DNA of 64,000 nt, taken from the NCBI RefSeq assembly GCF_000702665.1, contig NZ_JNJA01000001.1:186001-250000 (forward strand), in the 5' to 3' direction. This DNA is from Solidesulfovibrio alcoholivorans DSM 5433 (GTDB taxonomy: Bacteria > Desulfobacterota > Desulfovibrionia > Desulfovibrionales > Desulfovibrionaceae). The position numbers were made by a program, and so were the translations under genes. The notes beneath the pieces were generated by a model, which saw only the letters and a list, made by a program, of their open reading frames with translations, did no database searches and was not told the origin of the DNA. Shown here one piece after another: positions 6,289 to 15,140 of this stretch. Every line of letters begins with the position of its first letter. Position 1 is the first letter of the stretch.

Positions 6289-8094
6289 ATGGAGCAATGC
6301 GACCTGCCCCGCCCGCCGAGCCGCCTGGACCGCATCCGCAAAGTCCTGCCGCGCGTGCTGCCGTTTTTGACCTGGTGGCCCATGGTCAACCGCCGCACGC
6401 TGCGGGCCGACCTCTGGGCGGGCCTGACCGGCGCGGTGATCGTGCTGCCGCAGGGCGTGGCCTTTGCCGCCATCGCCGGCCTGCCGCCGGTCTACGGCCT
6501 GTACGCGGCCATGCTCCCGGTGGTCGCGGCCGCATTGTTCGGCTCCTCCCACCACTTGATCTCCGGCCCGACCACGGCCATTTCGCTTGTGGTCTTCGCC
6601 ACGGTCAGCCAGCTCGCCGTCGCGGGTTCGCCGGAATACATCCGCCTCGTGCTGGCGCTGACGGTGCTCGCGGGGCTGGCGCAACTGGGGCTCGGCCTGG
6701 CGCGGCTCGGAGGGCTCGTCAATTTCGTCTCCCACTCCGTGGTCACGGGATTCACCGCCGGGGCGGCGGTGCTCATCGTCACGAGCCAGCTCGGGCATTT
6801 CTTCGGCGTGACCCTGCCGCGCGGCGGGGAGTTCCTGGAGACGTGGTGGGCGTTTTTGCAGCAGACTCCGGCGATCAACTGGCGCGTGGCGGGCATCGCC
6901 GCCGCGACCCTCGGCCTTGCCCTCGGCATCCGCCGGCTGTGGCCCAGGGCCCCGGCGCTGCTCCTTGCGCTTATCGGCGGCAGCATCGTGTGCCAGTTCC
7001 TCGACGGCGCGGCGCACGGCGCCAAGCTGGTGGGGGCGCTGCCGGCCAGCCTGCCGCCCTTCTCCCTGCCCGAAGTCGATCTGGAAACCTTCCGGGTGCT
7101 CTTTCCCGGAGCCCTGGCCGTGGCCATGCTGGGGCTGGCCGAGGCGGTGTCCATCGCCCGAGCCGTGGCCGTGCGTTCGGAGCAGCGCATCGACAACAGC
7201 CAGGAGTTCATCGGCCAGGGGTTGGCCAACATCCTGGGGGGATTTTTTTCCGGCTACGCCTCGTCGGGGTCGTTCACGCGCACGGGCGTCAATTTCGAGG
7301 CCGGGGCCAAGACGCCCCTGGCGGCGGTCTTTTCGGCCGTTTTCCTGGCCGCGGTGCTGCTGTGCATCGCGCCGGTCACGGCGTACCTGCCCATCGCGGC
7401 CATGGCCGGGGTGATCGTGCTGGTCGCGGCCAATCTGGTCAACCCGCGCGCCATCCGCCACATCGCCACCACGGACAAGGCCGAGGCCGGCATCCTGGCG
7501 ACCACGTTTCTGGCCACGCTCTTCGTCGGCCTGGAATTCGCGCTCTACGCCGGCGTCATGCTGTCGCTGCTGCTCTACCTGCGCCGCACCAGCCACCCGC
7601 ACTTCATCACCCTGGCCCCGGACCCGGCCTCACCCCACCGTTCGCTGGTCAACGTGCGCCGCCGGCCGCTTCCCGAGTGTCCGCAACTCAAGATCCTGCG
7701 CCTGGACGGCTCGATCTTCTTCGGCGCGGTCAACCACATCGCCGAGGAGCTCCACCGCATCGTCCAGGACAGTCCCGAACAGTGCCACATCCTCATCATC
7801 GGTTCGGGCATCAACTTCATCGACGCCGGCGGCTGCCACATGCTCTTCCACGAAGCCGGCTCCCTGCGCCTGTCCGGCCGGGAAATCTTCTTCTGCTCGC
7901 TCAAATCGGAAGTGATGGCGCTGCTGACGCGCGGCGGCTGCCTGGCGCGCATCGGCGCGCAAAACGTCTTTCGCGACAAGGCCTCGGCCATCGCCGGCAT
8001 CATCGCGCGCCTGGACCCCGAACGCTGCGCCTGCTGCCGCGAACGCGTCTTCGCCGAATGCGCGTTCCGCCCCGGCGGCGAGGCCGCGGAATAA
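6289..8094 (+). CDS. SulP-family anion transporter with C-terminal STAS domain
   Basis: 601 residues. The N-terminal 400-odd residues are a SulP/SLC26 membrane domain of about 12-14 helices; LPQGVAFAAIAGLPPVYGLY is the family signature, and SGPTTAISLVVFATVS is also typical. The C-terminal part (about residues 460-570) is a STAS domain, and the extreme C-terminus is Cys-rich (CACCRERVFAECAF). SulP proteins carry sulfate, bicarbonate or other anions; in a sulfate reducer sulfate is possible but cannot be proved. The STAS segment has FIDAGG where regulated STAS domains have a phosphorylatable Ser/Thr, so phospho-control by that residue looks absent. The ATG at 6289 follows TTGGAGGACGCC, a clear ribosome-binding site. 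A palindromic repeat follows the stop by 60 bp. Confidence 0.93.
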   Translation: MEQCDLPRPPSRLDRIRKVLPRVLPFLTWWPMVNRRTLRADLWAGLTGAVIVLPQGVAFAAIAGLPPVYGLYAAMLPVVAAALFGSSHHLISGPTTAISLVVFATVSQLAVAGSPEYIRLVLALTVLAGLAQLGLGLARLGGLVNFVSHSVVTGFTAGAAVLIVTSQLGHFFGVTLPRGGEFLETWWAFLQQTPAINWRVAGIAAATLGLALGIRRLWPRAPALLLALIGGSIVCQFLDGAAHGAKLVGALPASLPPFSLPEVDLETFRVLFPGALAVAMLGLAEAVSIARAVAVRSEQRIDNSQEFIGQGLANILGGFFSGYASSGSFTRTGVNFEAGAKTPLAAVFSAVFLAAVLLCIAPVTAYLPIAAMAGVIVLVAANLVNPRAIRHIATTDKAEAGILATTFLATLFVGLEFALYAGVMLSLLLYLRRTSHPHFITLAPDPASPHRSLVNVRRRPLPECPQLKILRLDGSIFFGAVNHIAEELHRIVQDSPEQCHILIIGSGINFIDAGGCHMLFHEAGSLRLSGREIFFCSLKSEVMALLTRGGCLARIGAQNVFRDKASAIAGIIARLDPERCACCRERVFAECAFRPGGEAAE

Positions 8095-8154
8095 GCGGGA
8101 GAAGACGAGGGAGACGAGGAAGGAGGGGGAGAGAGGGGATGACAGGGGAAGAAT

Positions 8155-8208
8155 GCCTCCGGCGGCCAGGAGGGGCCGGGGGCCCCGCCTGGACCACCCC
8201 GCAAGGGG
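8155..8208 (+). repeat. Dispersed palindromic repeat, copy 2
   Basis: Core GCCTCCGGCGGCC, then a hairpin with arms AGGAGGGGCC / GGCCCCGCCT and the closing TGGACCACC. It is preceded by about 55 bp of almost pure purine sequence. It lies 60 bp past the SulP stop, in the same orientation. Confidence 0.85.
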
Positions 8209-8212
8209 CGGC

Positions 8213-8953
8213 TCACCCTCCTGGGGCTTTCGGAGGCGCCTCGGCGACCGGGGGCGCGGCGGCGCGGGGCGCGAAATGGCGGCCCATGAGCAGGGCGATG
8301 AAGACCACGAGATAGACCTGCCCGATCAGCGCCTCGTAGGCAGCCAGCATCCGGGCCATGTCCGACACCGGGACCACGTCGCCGAAACCGGCCGTGGTCA
8401 GGGTGGCGACGCTGAAATAATACAACGTGACGGAGGGATGCGGGCCAAGGCCGCCTTCCGGGCCGCGCACCGCGCCCGGCGTGGCCAGGCAGGCCAAGGC
8501 ATAAAGCTGGGTCCACAGGGCGGCCATGAACATGAAGACGATGATGCCCGCCATGATGTTGTCGAAGGGCATCTTGCGCTGCCTGAACAGCCAAGTCAGC
8601 ATGAAGACGATGAGCAGCAGGTCGAAAACGCTGCTGCACACGAGCGTCGTGCAAAGCAGCGTCGGGCTTTCGCCCAGGAAATTGGCCACGGCCCCGACCA
8701 GGGCGAGGCTCCCTGCGGTCAGGATGCAAACGGAGAGCGCGTTGCGCTGGCCAAGCAACAGGAAGCCGGCCATGTACAGCACGAGCAGGAACATCGGGCC
8801 AAAAAGCACGCCCCGACCTTCGTCCAGGGGTACCGTGAGCAGATGCGCGGTGAAAATGATGCCGAGGGTGAGGCTGTGCCGGTTGGCGAGAATCGCGGCC
8901 AGGACGGGCCGCTCGCGGACATCGAACGTGGGGGGCAGGAGCAGGTGGTCCAT
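8213..8953 (-). CDS. Ion-channel protein with two-pore-helix potassium filter
   Basis: 246 residues with about six predicted membrane helices and a C-terminal pore region of the Ion_trans_2 type. The filter reads TLTTAGFGDVVP, corresponding to the TVGYGD selectivity filter of potassium channels, with A and F in place of V/I and Y. The C-terminus is an Ala/Pro-rich tail of about 20 residues with no nucleotide-binding domain, so gating is not evident. It lies just downstream of the Fur-family gene on the same strand (12-bp gap), so they may be co-transcribed. Potassium selectivity is probable from the family, but the altered filter deserves caution. Confidence 0.8.
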   Translation of the reverse strand: MDHLLLPPTFDVRERPVLAAILANRHSLTLGIIFTAHLLTVPLDEGRGVLFGPMFLLVLYMAGFLLLGQRNALSVCILTAGSLALVGAVANFLGESPTLLCTTLVCSSVFDLLLIVFMLTWLFRQRKMPFDNIMAGIIVFMFMAALWTQLYALACLATPGAVRGPEGGLGPHPSVTLYYFSVATLTTAGFGDVVPVSDMARMLAAYEALIGQVYLVVFIALLMGRHFAPRAAAPPVAEAPPKAPGG

Positions 8954-8965
8954 GCCGGGAGGGCG

Positions 8966-9415
8966 TCAGCCTTTGCCGGAGGCCTTCTTCTGGCAGTCCG
9001 GACAGATGCCGTACAAGTAGAGCTTGTGGGCGGTCAGGCGGAAGCCGTGTCGCCGGGCCACCTCTTCCTGGAGGCGTTCGATGGCGGGGTCCACCACTTC
9101 GACGTTGACGCCGCAGGATTCGCAGATGAGGTGGTCGTGGTGGCTCTGGCCGTAGAGGATCTCGTAGCGCATGGCCCCGTCGCCGAATTCCACGGCCTTG
9201 GCCAGTCCCGAGTCGGCCAGGAGCTTCAGGGTGCGGTAGACGGTGGCCTGGCCGATGGAATCGTATTCGCGCTTGACCTTCTGGTAGAGCTCCTCGGAGG
9301 TGACGTGCCCTTCCTCGCTCAGAAAAACCTCCAGTATCCTGCGGCGCTGGGGGGTCATCTTGAGCTTCTTTCGGGCGACGAAATCGGCGAATATGGCGTT
9401 CGGATCCTTGCTCAT
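8966..9415 (-). CDS. Fur-family metal-dependent transcriptional regulator
   Basis: 149 residues of the Fur/PerR/Zur family. The N-terminal winged helix includes MTPQRRRILEVFLS and SIGQATVYRTLKLLADSGLA. The C-terminal dimerisation domain has the HHDH metal-binding run, a CESC pair and a CPDC pair for structural zinc. The sequence does not let me separate Fur from PerR or Zur. Start: M at 9415; an in-frame ATG ten codons upstream has no homology. The 100 bp between it and the cheA 3' end includes an AT-rich AACATAATTACCCACAATA stretch just upstream of the start, a possible autoregulatory operator, though it is not a convincing Fur box. Confidence 0.92.
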   Translation of the reverse strand: MSKDPNAIFADFVARKKLKMTPQRRRILEVFLSEEGHVTSEELYQKVKREYDSIGQATVYRTLKLLADSGLAKAVEFGDGAMRYEILYGQSHHDHLICESCGVNVEVVDPAIERLQEEVARRHGFRLTAHKLYLYGICPDCQKKASGKG

Positions 9416-9515
9416 GCGCGCGTCCCGTGGAACATAATTACCCACAATACCCCATCTGGTCGGCCCCGGTCAATGCGGCCCGGCCAGGGCCCACCGCGTC
9501 GCCGTCCGGTCCCGT

Positions 9516-11642
9516 TCAGGCCGCGGCCCGGCGCACGGCCGCGACCAGCGTCGGCACGTCCAGGATCAGGGACATGGTGCCGTCGCCGTTGATCGTGGCC
9601 CCGGAGATGCCGGCGATCGAACCGATGTAGCTGCCGAGGCTCTTGATGACCGTCTGCTGCTGGCCCATGACCTCGTCCACGGCGATACCGGCCCGTTCGC
9701 CCTCGAAACGCGTGACCACCACCTGTTCGATGGCCGGCGGCTCGCCGGCAAGTTCAAAGGCCTCGCGCAGCCGGATGTAGGGCACGATCTCGCCGCGCAG
9801 GTGGATGGTGCGTCCCCGGCCGGCTTGCGTTCCCTCGTCCCGGGGCAACTCCACGCATTCTTCCACCAGGGACAGGGGAATGATGTACTGGTCCTCGCCG
9901 GCCTTGATCTGCAGGCCGTCGATGATGGCCAGCGTCAGCGGCAGCTTGATGGTGATGCGCGAGCCCTTGCCGAATGTGCTCTGGATGTCGATCTTGCCGC
10001 GCAACGCGTCCATGCTGCGCTTGACCACGTCCATGCCCACGCCGCGCCCGGAGACGTTGGTGATCTTCTCGGCCGTGGAAAAGCCGGGCAGGAAGACGAG
10101 GTTGTAGATTTCGCTTTCGGTCAGGCGCACGTCGGACGCAATGAGCCCCTTTTCCTCGGCCTTGGCCCGGATGCGGTCCGGGTTCATGCCCCGGCCGTCG
10201 TCGAGGATGGACAGCACCACCTCGCCGCCGGCGTGCTCGGCCGAGAGCACGATGGTGCCCGTCTCGGGCTTGCCCGCGGCCAGGCGCTCGGCCGGCGGCT
10301 CGATGCCGTGGTCGATGCTGTTGCGCAAAAGATGCACCAGCGGATCGTTGAGCTGCTCAATGACGGTCTTGTCGAGTTCGGTCTCGCCGCCCTCGGTCAC
10401 GAGCTCGATGGACTTGCTCATCTCCGAGGACAGGTCGCGCACCAGGCGGCGGAAGCGGCTGAAGGTCGTGCCGATGGGCAGCATGCGGATGCCGAGCGTG
10501 TTGTCGCGCAGTTCGTTGGAAAGCCGTTCGATCTCCTCGGCCACGCTGGTGAGCGCCGGATGGGCCAGCCCCGAAGCCAGCTGCGTGAGCCGCGCCTGGG
10601 CGATGACCAGCTCGCCGACGAGGTTGACGAGATCGTCGAGCTTGGCCGCGTCCACGCGCAGGCTCTGCATGGCCTCCTTTTTGGCGGCTTGCGGCTTTTT
10701 CGCCTCGGCCGGCGCGGCAGAAGCGGGCGCGGGTTTGGCCGCGGCAGGGGGCGCGGCAGGCACCCCGGCAGGAACGGACGGGACCGCGGCCGCGACAGGC
10801 GGCGGGGCCGCGGGGCAGGCGCCGAGCACGTTGGCCGACGTCTCCACGGCGCAGCCGTCGCAGGCCTCGATGCTCACGTCGTCGGGATTTTCCAGAAAAC
10901 AGAAGACGTCGCGCAGGGCGTTGGCGTCCACGACGGCGGTTTCACCCACGGCGAGCAGGGCCTCGAAGCGCAGCAGGCAGTCCTGCGGGGAAAGCAGCGC
11001 CAGGTCCGGCACGTCGGCCAGGTCGCAGCGCACCGCGAGCTCGCCCATGGCCCGCAGCTCGTCGAGCAGCGCCAGGGGATCGGACTTGCCCAGGTGTCCG
11101 GGATCGGACGGGGCCAGACGGATGCGCCAGGTCCGGGTCTGACCGCTTCCCGTGGCCGGAGCTGGCGCGGAGGCCGGCGCGGGCGCGAAGGCGGCCGCAG
11201 GCGGCGGGGACGGGGCGGCCGCTTCCGGGGCGGACTCGGGAGCGGAGATCTCGTCTCCCGGCAGATCGGGGTTTTTCAGCAGATCCTTGAGCCGGGCGGA
11301 GAGCTCGTGGTCCTCGACGGCGTCTTCCCCGCCGTTGGCCAGCATGGCCGAGAAACGGTCCTTGGCCGCGAACGAGACGTCGAGCAGGGCCTTGCCCACG
11401 CACCGCCAGCCGGTGCGCACCTGGTCGAAGAGCGATTCCAGATCGTGGGCGAGGCGCACCACGGTCGAGAGGCCGAACATGTCGCAAGCGCCCTTAATGG
11501 TATGCACGGCCCGGAAGATGCGGTTGACCGTGTCCATGTCCCCGGGACTGTGCTCCAGCTCAAGCAGAGCGCCGTCCAGTTCGGCAAGGTTTTCCATGAC
11601 CTCTTCCTGGAACAGCGTACGCATCTCGTCATTGACGGCCAT
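9516..11642 (-). CDS. cheA: Chemotaxis-type histidine kinase CheA
   Basis: 708 residues. An N-terminal Hpt (P1) domain carries the phosphorylatable H47 in AVHTIKGACDMFG. A low-complexity Pro/Ala linker follows, then a second small domain around residues 185-280 and another Ala/Pro linker. The dimerisation domain (DDLVNLVGELVIAQARL), the ATPase domain (RNSIDHGIE, DDGRGMN, SGRGVGMDVV) and a C-terminal CheW-like domain complete the usual CheA order. There are no receptors or cheY/cheB/cheR alongside. Instead the upstream genes are an Hpt protein, an RsbW-RsbV fusion and an RsbU-like phosphatase, so this CheA probably serves a signalling output other than, or in addition to, flagellar motor control. 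The start ATG is supported by a GGAGG-like site (reverse of ggacctccc). Confidence 0.95.
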   Translation of the reverse strand: MAVNDEMRTLFQEEVMENLAELDGALLELEHSPGDMDTVNRIFRAVHTIKGACDMFGLSTVVRLAHDLESLFDQVRTGWRCVGKALLDVSFAAKDRFSAMLANGGEDAVEDHELSARLKDLLKNPDLPGDEISAPESAPEAAAPSPPPAAAFAPAPASAPAPATGSGQTRTWRIRLAPSDPGHLGKSDPLALLDELRAMGELAVRCDLADVPDLALLSPQDCLLRFEALLAVGETAVVDANALRDVFCFLENPDDVSIEACDGCAVETSANVLGACPAAPPPVAAAVPSVPAGVPAAPPAAAKPAPASAAPAEAKKPQAAKKEAMQSLRVDAAKLDDLVNLVGELVIAQARLTQLASGLAHPALTSVAEEIERLSNELRDNTLGIRMLPIGTTFSRFRRLVRDLSSEMSKSIELVTEGGETELDKTVIEQLNDPLVHLLRNSIDHGIEPPAERLAAGKPETGTIVLSAEHAGGEVVLSILDDGRGMNPDRIRAKAEEKGLIASDVRLTESEIYNLVFLPGFSTAEKITNVSGRGVGMDVVKRSMDALRGKIDIQSTFGKGSRITIKLPLTLAIIDGLQIKAGEDQYIIPLSLVEECVELPRDEGTQAGRGRTIHLRGEIVPYIRLREAFELAGEPPAIEQVVVTRFEGERAGIAVDEVMGQQQTVIKSLGSYIGSIAGISGATINGDGTMSLILDVPTLVAAVRRAAA

Positions 11643-11751
11643 CAAGGACCTCCCGGTCCGGCGCGGGTCGCGCCTTCTTCCGTTTCTCCCGCGTCGGCGC
11701 AGCCGGCGCAACGGTCATTTTTCTTTCTCGCGGACGTACCTGTCCCTGCGC

Positions 11752-12918
11752 TCAGGATGCGAAGAGCAGCCCCGCCGGCAACCCGATCGCGGCCAGGGAC
11801 TCCGGCGTGATCCCGGCGCGCCGGGCCGTCACCGCAAGCGACGCCGGCGGCGTGCCGGCATGGGACAGGGGCAGCCCCCTGGCGGCGAAAGTCCGGCCGG
11901 CGGAGACCAGCACCTGGAGCAGGGCCAGATCGGCCGCCATACCCGGGGCGAAATCCAGGGCCACGCCCGCGCCGTGGGCAAGCCCGGCAAGCAGCGCCTC
12001 GCGCGCGGCCGCCGCGTCGGCCGGGGCGTTCGCGGCAAGGCGCAGCGTCGCCCCGGCGCCGGCGACGCGCAGCACGAACGGCCCGTAGGCCTCTTCGCCC
12101 GCGGCGACCTCGCCCGGCTCCGTCGCGGCCTGCGCCCCGGGCGCGGCGTCGAGCGCGGACAGGTCCACGGGATGGATGCGGGACGGATCGAGGGCGAACA
12201 GGTAGCTGACGATGTCGGGCTCCACGATGGAGGCGAACAGCACGTAGAACGGAATGCGGTTGACGGGCGGCGCGTCCAGGTCGCCCACGGCGGCGAGTTC
12301 CATGCGGCAGTCGACGATCATGCCGCTCGACTCCATGGTGTTGATCACGTCAAGGGGCGTCTTGCCCCGGGCCTGGACGTCGTGGATGAGGTCGTATTCC
12401 ACGAGATAGAGGTTCTTGCCGCCGGAAACGCCCTGGCGCAGGCTCAGGGCGTCGATGGAAAAGACGACTTCGCCGCCGGGCAGGGCGATGGGGATGACGT
12501 CGGCGGCCTTGGCGCGCTGCTCCGGGGCAAGGTGCTCGGCCGTGAGCCCGGACAGGTCGGAGAGCAACTCGGTGATGTCCTCGCCGTCACTGGCCGGGCC
12601 CATCTCCACGAGCGCCAGCAGCCTGTCGAAGCCGGCCAGGAGCTGGTTGACGACGCGGGTGTCCGGGGCGACCTCGCGGCTGCGCACCATATGCAGGAGG
12701 TTTTCGAGCTTGTGGGACAGGTCCCGGATGTTGTTGAGATTAAGGAATCCGGCGCCGCCCTTGATGGAATGCGCGGCGCGGAAAACCTTGTTGACGAGCT
12801 CCTCGTCGATGTCCTCGCCGCCGCGCTCCATGTCCATGAGCGCCGACTCGATGTCGGCGAGATGTTCGCGGGTGTCCTCCACGAACATGGCCATGATTTC
12901 GTCGTCCATCTGGTCCAT
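11752..12918 (-). CDS. Hpt-domain phosphotransfer protein with a C-terminal STAS-like region
   Basis: 388 residues. Residues about 5-105 are an Hpt domain, with likely phospho-accepting H50 in FRAAHSIKGGAGFL. The middle (about 140-270) resembles the extra domain found between P1 and the kinase core of some CheA proteins (GGEVVFSIDALSLRQGVSGGKNL and onward). The last 90 residues are alanine-rich with the spacing of a STAS domain. It has no ATPase core, so it cannot autophosphorylate. GGGGAG precedes the ATG at 12918. It sits 109 bp upstream of cheA on the same strand, so it may be phosphorylated by CheA or compete with it; that is inference. Confidence 0.82.
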   Translation of the reverse strand: MDQMDDEIMAMFVEDTREHLADIESALMDMERGGEDIDEELVNKVFRAAHSIKGGAGFLNLNNIRDLSHKLENLLHMVRSREVAPDTRVVNQLLAGFDRLLALVEMGPASDGEDITELLSDLSGLTAEHLAPEQRAKAADVIPIALPGGEVVFSIDALSLRQGVSGGKNLYLVEYDLIHDVQARGKTPLDVINTMESSGMIVDCRMELAAVGDLDAPPVNRIPFYVLFASIVEPDIVSYLFALDPSRIHPVDLSALDAAPGAQAATEPGEVAAGEEAYGPFVLRVAGAGATLRLAANAPADAAAAREALLAGLAHGAGVALDFAPGMAADLALLQVLVSAGRTFAARGLPLSHAGTPPASLAVTARRAGITPESLAAIGLPAGLLFAS

Positions 12919-13027
12919 GGCGCTCCCCGGCCTTGCATCGCGTCGCCGCACGCCCCGTTGCGCAGAGCGCGGGCGGCGCGGGTTAGAGGAAATTCACTGG
13001 TGCGTATGTGCTGCTGCGGGCGCGGCG

Positions 13028-13813
13028 TCAGGCGGTTTCGACCTGGAAATGCTTGTCCAGGCGCATGGTGCGCAAAAGCGCCGCGAGGTCGGCGTTGACG
13101 TGGCGCAGGACGAGCCGGCCGCCCTTTTTGCCGAGGCTGTTGTGCACGGCGATGAGCAGACCGATACCCACGGAATCGATAAGCTCCACGCGTGACAGGT
13201 CGATGACCACCGGGCCGTCGCCGGACTGGAGGATCTCCTTGAACCGGGCGCGGAGTTCATCCGCGGCCGAGGCCACGATGTCCCCGGCCGGGCTCACGAT
13301 GGTTTGTCCGTCCTCGATGCGAATGTCGTGCATGGGTGTGCTCCGGGTGTCGTTTTCCCCGTCGCCGGGGGGAGCGGCCGGGCCGCGCAGGCCGGCCACG
13401 GCCTTGGTCAGGGTGACCTCGTTGCCGGACGCGTTGAAACGCACGTCGTCGGCGTACAGCGTCAGGATGGTCAGGCCCCGGCCGCTGGTGGCCTCGGGCG
13501 GGGCGAGGTTGGACAGGCCCGAGCGCCAGTCGAAGCCCGTCCCCTGGTCGGCCACGGTCAGGGTCAGCCGGCCCTCGGCGGCGCGGACCTCCAGGGTCAC
13601 GGCGCGCAGCGGATCGCCGCGGCTGCCGTGGAGCACGGCGTTTAGAAGCGCCTCGCGCAGCAGCAGCTTGACGTCGAACAGGGTGCCGCCGGCATGCTGG
13701 GCCTTGAGAAAGCCCACGGTTTCGGCCACCGCCCGATCCAGAAGCGTCAGGTCGGCGGAAAAGCGGAAGGCCAGGCCGCCGGGGAACGTCTGGATTTCGT
13801 ACATGGCCGTCAT
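13028..13813 (-). CDS. RsbW-like ATPase fused to an RsbV-like STAS domain
   Basis: 261 residues in one frame. Residues 1-140 are an anti-sigma-factor-type serine kinase/ATPase domain (N box LLLREALLNAVLHG, G1 box DQGTGFDWR, G2-like SGRGLTIL). Residues 161-261 are an anti-anti-sigma STAS domain with the phosphorylatable Ser, S214, in LIDSVGIGLL. The two parts are joined by a Pro/Gly-rich linker. In ordinary partner switches these are separate proteins. An internal ATG at 13333 (residue 161) is preceded by CCGGAGCACACCC, so a free STAS protein might also be made from the same message. The start overlaps the stop of the RsbU-like gene by 4 bp (ATGA). Confidence 0.88.
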   Translation of the reverse strand: MTAMYEIQTFPGGLAFRFSADLTLLDRAVAETVGFLKAQHAGGTLFDVKLLLREALLNAVLHGSRGDPLRAVTLEVRAAEGRLTLTVADQGTGFDWRSGLSNLAPPEATSGRGLTILTLYADDVRFNASGNEVTLTKAVAGLRGPAAPPGDGENDTRSTPMHDIRIEDGQTIVSPAGDIVASAADELRARFKEILQSGDGPVVIDLSRVELIDSVGIGLLIAVHNSLGKKGGRLVLRHVNADLAALLRTMRLDKHFQVETA

Positions 13814-15027
13814 ACCTCGATGCCCATGAGCACCAGATCGTCCTGGGGCTTGCCGCCCCCGGTCATGGCTTCGGCCACGGCGGCCACGGCGGCGTCAAGG
13901 GGCTGGGCCGCGACCTTGCGACAATGCGCGACCAGGGCCGTAAGCCCGGCTCCCCGGGCCATCGCCCGCGGGCCAAAGCGTTCGATGAGGCCGTCGGTAT
14001 ACAGATAGAGGCGGTCGCCGGGCGTAACCGGCTGTTCCAGGAAGCCGCACTGCACGGTCTCGAAAACGCCGAGCACGTCGCCCGCGGCGGCGAGCACCGT
14101 GGCCGCGCCGTCCGGCGAGACCAGGACCGGAGGCGGATGCCCGCCGTTGACCAGGGTCAGGCGCCCCCGCTTGCGGTTCAAACAGACCATGGCCGCGGTC
14201 AGGTGCTTGCCGTCGCGCAGGAGCGTCGCCAGCACGCTGTTGATGTTCTTGAAGGTTTCAAGCGGCGTGAAGAGCGGGCCGGTGTTCTGGCGCAGCAGGG
14301 CCTTGAGCGAGGAGGTGACGAAGGAGGCCCCCAGGTCGTGGCCCGAGATGTCGGCCACGAAATAGCCCGTCACCGTGTCCGTCCAGGGAAACACGTCGTA
14401 GAAGTCGCCGCCGGCCTCGAGCACCGGCACGTAGCGCACGGCGAATTTCGCCTCGGGCAGGTCGGCCGGGGAAACCAGGATGGACTGCTGGGCGTCGCGG
14501 ATCTGTTCGAGCTTGGCCGCCTGTTCGGCCAAAAGCGCCCGCAGGCCGCGGCGCAGGCGGATGTGGATCTTGACCCGGGCCAGGACTTCCTCCCGGGCAA
14601 ACGGCTTGGTGACGTAGTCCACGGCCCCCAGGCGCAGGCCCTTGACCTTGTTGTCCACGTCGTCGAGCCCGGAAATGAAGATGATGGGGATGTCCGCCGT
14701 GGCCGGATCGGCCGTGAGGCTTTGGCAGGTGTCGAACCCCGACTCGCCGGGCATCATGATGTCGAGGATGATGAGGTCGGGCTGTTCGCGCGCGGCGAGT
14801 TCGCGCCCCTTCGCCCCGGAATCGGCGCGAAGCGGCACGAAGCCGGCGTCCTTGAGCATCCAGGCCAGGGTCTCGACGTTGATCAGTTCGTCGTCGACGA
14901 TGAGGATGCGCGGGGGGCTGGCCGGGGCGTGCGGGCTCCTGGTCACGGAGTGTTCCATTGCATTCGTACCGGATCGCTGCGCGGCCGGAAGGGGGCGGCC
15001 GGCCAGGTTCTTGGAAACGCGTTGCAT
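13810..15027 (-). CDS. Response regulator with PP2C/SpoIIE serine phosphatase output (RsbU-like)
   Basis: 405 residues from 15027. A receiver domain (about 40-155; acidic pair D45/D46, phosphorylation site D89 in LIILDIMMPGESG, lysine in VTKPFAREE) is joined by a short coiled coil to a PPM/SpoIIE phosphatase domain (GGDFYDVF, ADISGHDLGASF, VNGGHPPPV, LYTDGLIERFG, QDDLVLMGIEV). The expected role is to dephosphorylate the STAS domain of the next gene product when the receiver is phosphorylated. An alternative start is the ATG at 14958, which would remove 23 poorly structured residues; neither has a strong ribosome-binding site. It heads the block that ends with cheA. Confidence 0.92.
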   Translation of the reverse strand: MQRVSKNLAGRPLPAAQRSGTNAMEHSVTRSPHAPASPPRILIVDDELINVETLAWMLKDAGFVPLRADSGAKGRELAAREQPDLIILDIMMPGESGFDTCQSLTADPATADIPIIFISGLDDVDNKVKGLRLGAVDYVTKPFAREEVLARVKIHIRLRRGLRALLAEQAAKLEQIRDAQQSILVSPADLPEAKFAVRYVPVLEAGGDFYDVFPWTDTVTGYFVADISGHDLGASFVTSSLKALLRQNTGPLFTPLETFKNINSVLATLLRDGKHLTAAMVCLNRKRGRLTLVNGGHPPPVLVSPDGAATVLAAAGDVLGVFETVQCGFLEQPVTPGDRLYLYTDGLIERFGPRAMARGAGLTALVAHCRKVAAQPLDAAVAAVAEAMTGGGKPQDDLVLMGIEV

Positions 15028-15140
15028 TCAAGCCTGCCAGCCAGTATGACGTTTTCCGGGGCGATTGACAACGCGGCCGGGCATGATTTTTCATGGCGCG
15101 CCCCTTCCGACGGCCAGTTTGGCGCAAGGTACGATTATTT

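Noticed and set aside
3588..7602. Very long open frames on the minus strand (3588-5606 and 5434-7602).
   Set aside because: They are antisense shadows of the dehydrogenase, the HAD/G1PDH pair and the SulP gene, created by high GC content. Their sequences are low-complexity Arg/Gly/Pro without any family signal.
9416..9515. A Fur box before the Fur-family gene.
   Set aside because: The AT-rich AACATAATTACCCACAATA is suggestive, but it has too few matches to the GATAATGATAATCATTATC consensus.
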